Source: Baylisascaris procyonis (lineage: Eukaryota; Nematoda; Chromadorea; Rhabditida; Ascarididae). From it: DNA of 64,000 bases. Shown here piece after piece: positions 28,001 through 38,139 of this stretch (position 1 is its first letter; each line of letters starts with the position of its first letter). Below the pieces are notes generated by a model. The model did no database searches. It was not told the DNA's origin and saw nothing but the letters and a program-made list of their open reading frames with translations. The stretch covers positions 434,001-498,000 of the forward strand of contig JAZARR010000074.1 in assembly GCA_037389465.1 (NCBI GenBank). The letters run 5' to 3'. A program made the position numbers and the translations under genes.

Positions 28001-29439
28001 GTTCGCTTAAAAGAACGTCGTTATTGAGGTTTTCGCACTTTTTTGAGCTGCTATTGATTGGCCTCACAGAGGTGGATCAGTTTTCGAAGCTACAGATGTA
28101 GTATGAAGGATGATAGCAGCGCTTTTTGCCTTCTTGCTTGAAATGTCTGCCAACAATGGAAACTCTTCTCATACCATACTATTGACATCTTCATGTTAAA
28201 CACACATATAGTATGTGTGTAGTCGTTCGTCTTCTTTTTCTTTAATGCATTGTTGGCGTTTCGCTAATTACGCATCTTATACCAGCTGAGAACAGGTTTC
28301 GTTTTGAAGGTAAAGAGGTCGCCATCTATGCTGGAGACTCATAACAGAATCCTTTCTCCACATCACTGTTTAAGCAAGTGTATGTCTTTTTTTAAATTTC
28401 AGGTCAGCTGAAAACAGAACGCTTTGAGGAGGTGAACGAACAAATCAACTTTCTTCTGAAACTGGTCCACCGCTTCGAAGAGTTAAAACTGTCAGCAATG
28501 GAGTTCGCCTATTTGAAACTAATTTCCTTCACCGCGAATGGCGAGTTTTTTTTTTTTTTTTTTTTGTTGAATCCGTTTTTAACACGACACGTTCAGCAGA
28601 TTTACTTATTCGCGATTAGAAAACTTCTCATCAGATAAGCGTGTCAAATCCGTTTACCTGCCGGTTTGCATTCTGCGATTGAAGGCCACCGTTCACAGTG
28701 GGTAATGAATGCAGCGATGGCGCTGAAAAGGAAATTCGTCTAGACGAGGATGTGCAATAAGGTAGGACAGGTCTTTCTGGGAATTGTGGTGAACGCATTT
28801 CAGCTACATTGCAACTAGCCGCTATGGCTTTTAACCGAGCCTAGCGCATAGTTTTTCCACTAACGGTTAAGCACGACAAAGTCAAGCTTAGAGAAGGATA
28901 TGAGTCGAATAGCTCGCAAAATAAGGATTTATGTATTTCAACTTGGCATAAAGAGTACCATTTATCACTTATTTAGAGGCGGGGATTGGAAAGTAAAGTA
29001 ATGATATCTAAGTCTTCATAGGTTGACATAAAGTATTATAGATTTGCCGGGAGCATCGTTGGATTCACAAGTGCGTAATGTGCATACTCAAGCACTTCAA
29101 GAACTCTACGATCACATTCTGGCAACAGGAGCACCAAACTGCGACGACAGTACCTCAGAAGCTGATAGTGGATCTGCGGCCGCACAACTCACCTCAAACC
29201 TATATGCAACAGTTGATCGATATGGCCAGCTGCTGATGCTTATGCCAACGTTGAGGTGGTTCAAGCAGTCGGTGCTTGTCGAGCTCTTTTTCTCGGGACT
29301 CATTGGTAATTTATCGATTGAAACTGTCATGCCATTCATCCTCGCAATGGACGTTATGAATGTATTTGATAGTCCAACAGGTAGCGACGCATTGCCGGGC
29401 GCTCAGTCGCTTGCTAACATTCTTGGCAAGAGCGATTAG
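4461..29439 (+). CDS. nhr-41: Nuclear hormone receptor, NR2C/NR2D (TR2/TR4, DHR78) type
   Basis: DNA-binding transcription factor of the nucleus. Supported exons: 4461(or 4494)-4634, 6466-6630, 7436-7552, 17742-17978, 18407-18518, 19128-19240, 23042-23119, 23654-23764, 25814-25945, 26316-26449, 27029-27168, 28403-28540, 29042-29439; all phases agree and give about 682 residues. Residues 1-199 are Ser/Ala/Gln-rich. The zinc-finger domain (about 200-265) starts [20 protein letters not shown], has P-box CEGCKG and finger two [17 protein letters not shown], and runs into GMRSESVQAERRP, the extension typical of DHR78/TR2. The ligand-binding domain (about 414-682) has [18 protein letters not shown] and [20 protein letters not shown], close to TR2/TR4; I see no classical AF-2 helix. 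Intron 12 needs a GC donor at 28541. The start is uncertain: ATG 4461, or an acceptor at 4493 with exons further upstream. The 25814 acceptor is weak. Confidence 0.92.
6953..7106. repeat. (TA)n microsatellite in nhr-41 intron 2
   Basis: A pure TA dinucleotide run of about 65 bases occupies 7042-7106. It lies between coding exons 2 and 3 of the nuclear receptor gene. Open frames reading TyrIle repeats across it on the minus strand are artefacts of the repeat. Confidence 0.9.
10958..10984 (+). other. Putative G-quadruplex run in nhr-41 intron 3
   Basis: Runs of G4, G9, G3 and G4, separated by one to three bases, meet the quadruplex pattern. It lies on the non-template strand of the nuclear receptor gene, at the edge of a GC-rich island. 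Confidence 0.5.
11237..11290. repeat. Two-copy pyrimidine-rich tandem repeat
   Basis: Two imperfect copies of a unit of about 27 bases, built on CCATCCCACCCC followed by CTTCCTTT, stand head to tail. Open frames on the minus strand here (Gly/Arg/Trp repeats) are produced by the repeat and are not genes. Confidence 0.65.
12300..12600. other. GC-rich island inside nhr-41 intron 3
   Basis: Roughly 300 bases are GC-rich against an AT-rich intron, with alternating CG-containing stretches such as GCCAGCGCGCGTGC near 12470. Open frames on the + strand (for example 12299-12649) show no domain and no clear splice donor in frame. It is a candidate internal promoter or alternative first exon for a receptor isoform starting at the DNA-binding domain. 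Composition is seen; function is inference. Confidence 0.35.
19927..19960. repeat. Perfect 14-bp hairpin
   Basis: CGCTTTTGCAAATC and GATTTGCAAAAGCG are exact reverse complements around the 6-base loop GAAATG. The hairpin lies in the 3.8-kb intron after the exon ending at 19240. The arms contain the octamer-like core TTTGCAAA. Confidence 0.8.
22291..22351. repeat. (TA)n microsatellite in nhr-41 intron
   Basis: A nearly pure TA run of about 60 bases lies in the intron between exons 19128-19240 and 23042-23119. It is the second of three TA arrays in this gene. Confidence 0.9.
24075..24940 (-). mobile_element. Degenerate RTE-clade non-LTR retrotransposon fragment
   Basis: Read on the minus strand, the segment keeps the order of the C-terminal half of an RTE reverse transcriptase. 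A palm block with [18 protein letters not shown] (FADD catalytic core) lies near 24760-24840. It is followed by a block after LPVLL.C with the thumb/connector signature ([20 protein letters not shown] near 24310-24376) and a terminal GRPP-like stretch near 24170. At least three in-frame stops and frame changes break it, so it is a dead, 5'-truncated copy. It sits antisense in the nhr-41 intron between exons 23654-23764 and 25814-25945, with a (TA)n array just beyond its truncated end. RTE elements of this kind are common in nematodes. Confidence 0.85.
25001..25072. repeat. (TA)n microsatellite beside the RTE fragment
   Basis: About 70 bases of uninterrupted AT dinucleotides lie some 60 bases beyond the 5'-truncated end of the RTE remnant. 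It is the third and longest TA array in the nuclear receptor introns. Confidence 0.9.
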
Positions 29440-29758
29440 AAGCTTCCAGTGATGTGTCCCGCTGAGGAGTTTGTAGTTGAATGTCCAACTTCCATCAAAG
29501 CTTTGTTTTCGTTGAATATGACTTCATCTGCGAGTTCACCTTCAAAAGAACTCACCATTGCTTGCTATGCTGTTTTTTAGTTTGCCAGATTCAGCTTGGT
29601 CACAAATTACCTCGAACCCCAGAAGAAACGTTTTTCGATAATGTCTGCTTTTCTTGAAGTGGTGAAGTTGTTGAGGAAACAGTTGCTCCTTTATGTTCTA
29701 TCTTTCAACAGCTACATTCAGCGTTTACTATTTTACAGACGAAATAGAAAGTCCGATA

Positions 29759-29764
29759 AATAAA
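29759..29764 (+). terminator. Candidate polyadenylation signal of nhr-41
   Basis: A canonical AATAAA hexamer lies 320 bases after the TAG stop of the nuclear receptor gene, in an AT-rich 3' flank. No cleavage site can be fixed from sequence alone. Confidence 0.4.
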
Positions 29765-32700
29765 GTGACATTTGACAGCACCTCAATCCACTCTCGCCAA
29801 TATTTAAGACCTATGGGAGGGATTTGCGAACTCATCGAAACTTTGCTAGATCTAGTCACCGAGAGAACTGAGTGCATACTGTGCTCATTACTCTTAACGG
29901 AGCGTATTTTCAACGTGTTCCTTCGTTTATGTTGTTAACCCAGTATTGTCATACTGTGATGACCAAAATCCCGTTGATTATTGCTGCAACCACACTGAAA
30001 ATTGTCTTCGATATTGTAAATAGTGCGTTAATAACATTAAACTACGCTATTCTCTATTTGTTATCATTGATTGTTATAATTGCCCACTGATCAACTTCTG
30101 TTGCGCTTTCAAAATATTGTTGTAAAATAGCCGACTGTTTATTTGTTGTGATCTATACATATCCCTTTGACAAATTTATATATGCATCGTAATCAAATAT
30201 ATGTGGAATATATGAGTGCAATAATGCATCTTCGTTAGGCATAAAACTAACTATGAAATATTATTGATAGTAGTGATATGCCGATGAAGATTAGCATCAC
30301 ATCTGCCATATGAGTTGTTAACACTATCCTTTTCTGTTCTCTTTTCAGGTAAATAGTTCGAAGAAGGAGAGAACTGAATGAAAGAATATATTGAGGACCC
30401 AAAATATTCGGTTATTTCATTGAGCGTAGAGCAATATATGAACACAACTCAATTTTTCCATATTAACGCAACTGACACGTTCACAGTTGGTCGCATTCTT
30501 CAAGAAAATCATCAATACTCGATTGTTGAATGGTAAATGTGGTGCTATGTGCTCACTATAGCTTTATGCGCTTGACATTGTAGCTTTATATGTGTAAGAT
30601 GTTCGTGCCACTCACTTCTCATATAGACACTATGGAAAATTCCGATCTTTTTTCTGAGATCGTAATTGTGGTGTCAACGATAAGTTAAGCAGATATGAGA
30701 TTCAAGTTTCCGTAAAATCGGGTTTGTGATAGTTATTGAAATGGGGGAGGAAGCTTTCAATGTGGCTGCCTTATAAAAGTAGAGTACCATAAACAAGTAA
30801 GATGCTGAATTGGACCGATGTGACAGCAGCTACAAATCTTCCTACTGTTTTTTGAAATTGATAATCGGTGGACTTTCAATAAGGAAACAAAAACATCCTC
30901 TGTCCACTTATAATAATAACACAGTTTTCTGGAAAGGAAATGACTTGTCGAATGAGAGGTGCAGTGAGTTAATTGTTCGCGAATTTTGCTTGTCATATTA
31001 TGCTCTTGAAATTGCGTGCAGCTTGATTGATGCACTGGAAGTGAACGTAACTCCGTTAACGTACCGAATTCTTTCCATTGATCCGATCATCTCAAAAGTT
31101 TTACATCTTTTTTATCAAGGTCTCTCGGTTTATTAATATACCTGTCTCATTGTCACTAATTCAAATATGTTGTGAGCGCTCTCATATTATCACCTCTACC
31201 TTTACTTCCTTGATTATAAATTACAAGATCAGTATGATAGTTGGGCGACTTTGCATACCTAGAAATTATCTAGCCTTTACAGCCTTCATTTCTGTTCCCT
31301 TTAATTCATAAGTGTCCAAAAATATGCCTTTTATCCATTGAAAATTTTCTTTATGGGGACCCAGTAAGGTAATTGGTAAAATTTTGCTAGTTGTGATTGC
31401 CCTTTGACTCATTCCCTCGTCTGGCCGCAGTGTCAGGGAATTTCAACTCAATTCGGTGTTAGTCAGTCGTCCCACTAACCTCCATCAAAGGACGAGACGT
31501 TTGATAACTGAAATCCGACATCTGCTAGAATCGACTTGGTCGCTGTACTTTTGCAATTGGATAATAGTAACATGTCCCAAGAGTTGCCTTTTTTCCACTT
31601 CAGTCAAAAATTGCACGGCTGGCATAATGAATTTGCAAGATCGATCCTCTAGCCCTATTTTAACCATAATCCCAATTAGAGGTGACTGTATGCGTGCTGT
31701 AAGCATTCGTGTTTGTCGATACAAATGTTCTCGAAGATGCCTTCCCATTATTGGAGAGCGCAAATTTTCAAACAGTAAAACAGCTTTATTTGAATGATAT
31801 GAAAAATATGCGTTTAGTGAAATCAGTAAAAAGCAAATCAGCAAATTTCAGCACATCAAGCCTTTTATTAATTTCCTCTTTTTAGCGGTCGAAATGCAAC
31901 GATTCAATGAATGATATCTTTTATATGTATATGCTTGTTTATAACAAATTGAGGCATCTCTTTACGTAATGAGCATTAGAAATATTATATTTAATGTGTT
32001 GTGATGTAATTGTATACCGGAAACGCATCTACTCGATTGTTTCGTTAATAGTATCATGAGTTAGAATGTTTATATTGAACGTTACAGATGAGTTGTTTAG
32101 CTTAGAGATAATCACTTGTTGATCGCTAGTTGATTTCAGTTCACTGTTTTGCTTTTCTTGATGAGTTTTCTTCTATTCTTTGCTCCATTTCACATTTACC
32201 AGTGCAGTCAATCGTGATCGAAATGAAGAATTTCTATTATTTTATATTTTAAGTCGTATCCTTTTTGTCAGTTTTTTGTCTGAAATGAAATCCATGTGCC
32301 GATGAATAAAATTATAAATTTGTAAGAAACTATGCTAAGAAGTCCATCATGCAATCGTCGCCTTTTCTGTATATTTCGGATGATCTCAGAGGTAACGAAT
32401 GAAAGGTTACTTCCGAATCGATAACGAACGGTGTCACAAATCACGTCCTGTCATAAATGGAAAAAGTTTTGCGGGGTTGGGCCACTAATGCGTAAGCTGA
32501 TATCTCGTCCACCTTCAATTGTACGGAAGGTGATCGCAAGTACAGATTCATGAAAAAGTGGCAGCGTGCTTCACTGCAACACGGAAGCAAAACAGTAATG
32601 ACGTTTTTCTTGCCGCTACTGAACAGATTGTAAAGTAATGGCAAAAATCTTGTTTGGATGATGGTGACGCTACTGCTGCTTCCGATGCTGAACGCTGTTC

Positions 32701-35231
32701 TGCAGATTAGCATGGCTACGAAAAATCCGAATAAGGGTGACCGAGTGCCAACATAGAAATCGAGGTAAGGATGACCGAAGACCATTATAGGTACTATCTC
32801 CTTTCCCGTTCTCTCCTGTTTTACGGATGGTGAGCACTCCATACTCATGAGACATTCTGATAGTCGATATCTAAAATACACCCTCTAACTATGTGATACT
32901 ATTATCGTTGTCTCATCAATTAGAGATGAGGCCTACTCATTGGTTTGGAGGTATTTGGTATTTCTTTAATGAAGAGGAGTTCAGGCCGACCTTTTCTTGA
33001 GCTCGAACAGGCTGACGGAGCTCATGCACTTTATTTCTATGACCCTTAGGCTTTTCAACTACTCAACAGGCTACTCACCAAAGAAAAAACTACTTTCCGC
33101 ACCAAAACTGCGCAATTAAATATCTCGTTCGCTGGTACTGTAACGGCGTTGTGGTGTGAGTAATATAGAAAAACGCAGTTGGCCTGAGTGAAAAATATCG
33201 GTTAACGTCAAGTGTCGTGCTGCACAAGTGCACGCGTCGAGTAGCGTCGATTTGTCCTTCTGGACCCAGATTGAACTGTCCCATCCACAGCCGCCGGTTA
33301 CCTTGATGGCGCTGTTGTTGGTTAACAGTAGTTGAAGTATGTTCTGAAAACATTCGAAGTCTTGGTCATATTTTTTTGTCTTTCGACGCTCATGAAAAAT
33401 TTGGTCCGAAGATTGCTTCGACACCAAGTGTCCGGTCATTTGTATCTTTATTACTTGCACCTTGGTCAGTTGCACTCTGGCTACCTGTGGCGATCGTTTG
33501 CGCTAAGCCAACTGTTTTTCATCCTTCACAAACTGGTTGGCAGATTTCATGGGGCAATATTGTGTTCGCTGTGGTTTATACGGCATAGAATTGGTCATCT
33601 TTCGCAAAAAGAAATATGACTCCAAGGAATGACTTAACTCAACTAAAATTTCAAACCTCAAGTTGTGCATGCATATGATTTTTAGTTCCCATTTCTTACT
33701 TCGATCGATTTTGTCGACTTTCAGCGAAATTTTTTCCTCGAGGAAAGCTAAATTTCCAGAGTATTTTTTCCGCTCATTGAGGCTTTTCTGTTTTAAATGT
33801 TTCCTTCAAATGTTTTGAGTGTGCCATGTGCGTCACCTCGTATTCTCCAGCAAACTTCATTTTATGACACCCGCTTCATTGATCACCTTCTCCTGTTTGC
33901 TACACTATAATCTTATCATCGTTTCATCTTTATGTTTGTTAGTTTGTTGAATGAAGCGTAAAATGAGTGGTTAAATGTTAATTTAGCACTATGGAGCAAC
34001 GAATTAAGGGATTTTATTGTTTCGTTGAATGGGATGGTTTATTTAAATGATGAAATTATTGCAAGCAAATGAAATTTATGCAGCTTAAAATGTTTTATGG
34101 TTGGAAATCTGTGGTGTTTATTTATGGGTAGTGTATCGTGCGTCTTGACATTGAAAATACCTTTGAAATACATGAAGGTGAGTAATTTTCCTGCACGATT
34201 TTGCTTTCGAATTTTCGGCTATCGGAGCTTTAGAGAGACCTGCTGAGAAATGAAATTCATAAGGCGCATGACTACGCGAGAAAAGAAGTAATTTGCTGAG
34301 CGCGAGAGCTTATTATGAAGTTCAGCATGAGATGATACGCCTGCATTCGCAGGATTTTCGATGATGATACCGGCGTTGGTTACTACTGTTATGGTAATCT
34401 TGAAGCAAGTTGACTTTATGCTGATTGAAGAGCAACGAAATTGTTGTTTTAAATAGTTGTCATAGCGAATATTCATGTCGTGGCGCTTAAATCGAGAGTT
34501 TACAAAAATTTCTGTTGGACGTATTGCCTCAAGAAACGAAGCCTGCACAACTGAAATTTAAAATAAGTTCTTTTCAAACTAAGCTCCTGGAGATAAATTT
34601 AAGTTGAATGTAGGCCGAATTTGAGGAAAATGATGAGTGTTTAGCTTTCTATATTCTGCATTATCAATACAGTATGAGGAGCAGCAAACTTTCAAAGTTT
34701 TTTTTGCATACTGATCGGGCTGGGATGTGCTGAGATGACAGAACGATTACTTAATGGCTATGGATACAGCTGCTATTCTTGGGGCAAATGAGCCAGGTTT
34801 TCATTTATTTTTCATTTTTCATTGTCCATATGCATGGAACTCATTATCGAGCACCAGTTTATGGGATGGAGGGTGTCTTTGTATGGATATTATATATTGA
34901 AGAATTTGGAGACGATATAAGTTTGATTTCTTATAGATGGACGACGAACCAAGACTGGAAAGCACTTGGCATTCGAAGTGTCACTCGATTCATTTTCTTT
35001 ACTGAAATAACTTCTGTTTCTTTAAAAAAATCCGTGCATTAGTGCATCAAACAAAAAAAAGAAACATATGGCTAATTCCCCGAAGTGAGCAGTCCCCTTT
35101 CCACAAAACAGCCATTTTTTTGTAATTTTCTTCAGATATTATTGTTTTATACTAATATGTTTTCCACTTAGCTTTTGGTCGATCGTTTTCGTTAATCATT
35201 TTATTTCAGATGTGAAGTTTTCGTAATCGAG
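29765..35231. other. Gene-poor interval between nhr-41 and the saposin gene
   Basis: I could not support a gene here. The longest open frame (32441-32881 minus, 146 codons) has no domain I recognise and is within the length expected by chance for 64 kb of six-frame AT-rich DNA. Near 33200-33590 both strands carry several open frames with a hydrophobic stretch on the + strand (33437-33590); this could be an exon, but I found no consistent splice chain. The interval may contain the missing 5' exon(s), including the signal peptide, of the saposin gene downstream. Confidence 0.4.
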
Positions 35232-35331
35232 TTACGACGACAATGACGTGATGTGGGAAAAATCGCCTCTAGATGAGAAACTCGATGACGCATCAACTGA
35301 ACACAGCGACGATCAGGAGCTATCTGGAAAT
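35232..35331 (+). CDS. Candidate acidic exon, possibly 5' part of the saposin gene
   Basis: A block of 33 codons is strikingly acidic (ten Asp, five Glu), containing MWEKSPLDEKLDDAST and HSDDQELSGN. It ends at a GT donor in phase 0, the phase in which the saposin exon at 36924 begins, so the two could be spliced. The acceptor is doubtful: the good TTTATTTCAG acceptor at 35201-35210 leads into an in-frame TAA, so entry must be at the weaker AG at 35230-35231. Alternatively ATG 35251 starts translation after trans-splicing. The block has no signal peptide. Confidence 0.3.
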
Positions 35332-36923
35332 GTGGGCGTTTATTTTGAACGTATCTGTAAACGTTGGCCATCCAGCTATAATGCGTCGGCCTTCGTGATT
35401 GCGAGACAAAAGTAGCACTCTCTGAGTTAGCCGAAGCATATATTGATCGGGAAACAAAATTTAGGTTTATTGCATGAGCAGTGCACAATCCAGTTTTAGA
35501 ATTGCTTGCGGCGACGTAATTTGGAGCGCAAAAATAGTTCTTCTGCATTTGTATGTTTATTCTTTTGGTCGTATAGACTAGTACTGCTGTTGTTTTCCCT
35601 TCTTTCAACTACCTCACTCTATCAAATTATCCACTGAGAGTTTATCGAGGTTCATACGGATGTGTCCATTTGTTTTCCTTTGTCTACGAAGAGTTCTGCA
35701 GAGTGACCTCTGTGGCACGTTACTGCGCTTTTCAGTCCGATTTCGTTTGGAGAGGTGATGTAAAAAGGAAAACCGCATAAGCAGTGTCCTAGTGCTATTG
35801 TCGCTCCCTTTAGCATTCAGCATTTTATTCTAAACAGAATTCCAAACATATATGGTGCATTCTTTACCTTTTTTCGAGAAGCCGATATCATTGAAGTCAT
35901 CAATGACCAGTCATTTCCCAGCAGAGATCATCAAATTTGCATGTACTAGTTCTACCGCATGCGTCTAGGTCATAAGTGCATAAATGACCAGTCTACTAAG
36001 ATAGGCTGCCTTAACAATTATTTTGTGTATTTACGCCGCATCCTCGTATGAAAGGTGATTTGTAAAAAAAAAGCACATATCCTTTCAACCTTCCTGATGT
36101 GTTTTACTAATTTGTTCAATAATGCCATGAACTATGGTAATCGCTGAAATTGATTTCGAGCCCTAGGCATTGTTGGTTTATGACAGTAATTTAATTCACT
36201 GTTTTTCTTCTTGATTTTAGTGGAATTCTTCGATAGTTCTAAACGTTTGTAACGTTATTGATTGGTGAATTCTGTCACGTGACATAGAGACAGTGTTGTG
36301 ATTCCGTTCCCAATGTGAAATGTTTGCAACGTTCACGCAATTAATTGAAATCAACAAATGGATCTGTGCTGTATTATGTAATCGTGCCTATCTTCGATTC
36401 AGTCAGCTCTTTAGATTCCTTTCCAATTTCTTCAGTTCTCTTATCGTGATATAATTTTGGGAAGCGCAAAAATGAGTGTACTTTACAGGATTTATTCGAT
36501 CATCAGGTCTCTAAAATGGAAAAACGAGTGTAGAGCTTGAAGGATTTTACAGGATTTATTCGATCTTGCAGGCATTTTGAGGCAAGGTGACGAGAGTAGA
36601 TGAGGGTATTCACGGTAACGGCTATAATCGTTATAATTCAGGTAAGGTATGACGATGATTCGTGGATGTATTCTAAAAATGGCGAGCATTTTCTACTACT
36701 CTAATAAAGAAATAAATAAAAACCTGTGTGAGCATGGGTAGAGATTTAGCCACTCCATTTGTGCAGCGCGCAGTGCTTATAGTCAACACTTTTCTTGGAA
36801 TATATTTGAGGACCATATGGTAGAGCCATTAATACTGACAAAAGCTTCCTTAAAGGTGAAAAAGACTAGCCCCAAAATAAGAATATTGTGATAAAATTGC
36901 CTATCAAGCTATTCTGATTGCAG

Positions 36924-37618
36924 GTGCAAGTATATGAATCCTTAACGCCGGATGAAGTATGCGAGCTTTGTCAGCATACGCAAAAAACGGTGTACGGACA
37001 CTTCGGGGGCCATGTACCCAGCAAACGTGTCCTTCACAAACAACTAAAACATGAATGCAGAAGGTTGCCCAAGGTCGATTTTCGTATCGCTGTTTTTACT
37101 TCGATAATAAGCGTTTTCTCTATCCAACAGTAATTACGCAAGAAACATAAAGCTTTCTGCATCTGTTTGCATGAGAAAATCAGTTGGAAATTAGCTGCTA
37201 GCCATGGGTTGTGTTTTCTGAGTACACAACACAGGGAACTCACCGACTCTTAAAATCTTGAGTTCTCTGTGGAAATTCTGCGTAACTGCTGAAACACTAT
37301 GCTGTACATTGATCACCACCCTCAGTAATTAAAAGTATTTGCGCACATTCGTTAATAGGTGTTTTCTATGATGTTTGGAAGTTCCAATGTTTCCATTGTT
37401 ACTCATCCTCCTCGCTAAGAATATTCTAGAAATTTCAGTATAAGCGACGGTGTCTTATGATAATCGAGCCGAATATTGCAATTATTTTTGCCGAAATGAC
37501 GAACAATTCATTCAAATCGTTGAAATTATGTGAGCAACTCAAGGAGTGCGGCAAAAATCAATCACCGATCGTTACGACGTTCGATGTTGACGATGGTATC
37601 TTCAATCAAACGTTGTAA
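36924..37618 (+). CDS. Saposin-B domain protein (SPP family), 5' incomplete
   Basis: Small, probably secreted or lysosomal lipid-interacting protein; nematode relatives (SPP, caenopore type) act on membranes in the gut. Two exons, 36924-37073 and 37439-37618, join in phase 0 and end at TAA 37616-37618, giving 109 residues without the N-terminus. The six cysteines fit a complete saposin-B fold: CELC, then 28 residues to the third Cys, 9 to the fourth, 25 to the fifth and 5 to the sixth (C-x5-C). Acceptors are ATTGCAG and ATTTCAG, and the donor is AAG|GTCGAT. Three N-glycosylation sequons (NNS, NQS, NQT) suit a secretory protein. No signal peptide exon was found, so at least one upstream exon is missing; the acidic block at 35232-35331 is one candidate. 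The gene ends 521 bases from the convergent aquaporin gene. Confidence 0.82.
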
Positions 37619-38139
37619 GAACCGAAAATGGATAGAAGAGTGTTATCGATTGATCTTTTAACACCCCTCCGTCAGAATTAACCCATGCCGATAATGCCTT
37701 CACTTGGGCTAATTAACAAATCATCCAGCCCTATTCAAATTTCTTCGTTTTCTTCTCATTATGCGGTCCAACCAATGTTGCCTTGCAGGAGTATCTTTTC
37801 AAGCATCTCACGGGCTGCTTTTTTTCTTTTTTTCGCAAGTCTGAATTTGTTCCATTTTTTCACTTATTCAATTTATCCTATTTTCTTGGTTTTCCACAAC
37901 TGCTAATTTACCCAATTTACTCAATTGAAATTCATGATGCATGATTAACATAGCAATGTGACCTATTAACCTTTTAAATGTATGCGGCAAACTGGAGCCA
38001 TTCAGAACCTCCTAACCGGACATTTGTACATAATGTAATATAAAATATTCTTCAGAGGTATGATGCGGCACATACAGAAGACGCATTTTGAATGACGTTT
38101 CTTGTCAGCATACTGTGTTTCACCATTCGAACATGACCT

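Noticed and set aside
32441..32881. 146-codon open frame on the minus strand
   Set aside because: A frame this long is expected about once by chance in six frames of 64 kb at this stop-codon density. It shows no domain, and other frames on both strands are also partly open.
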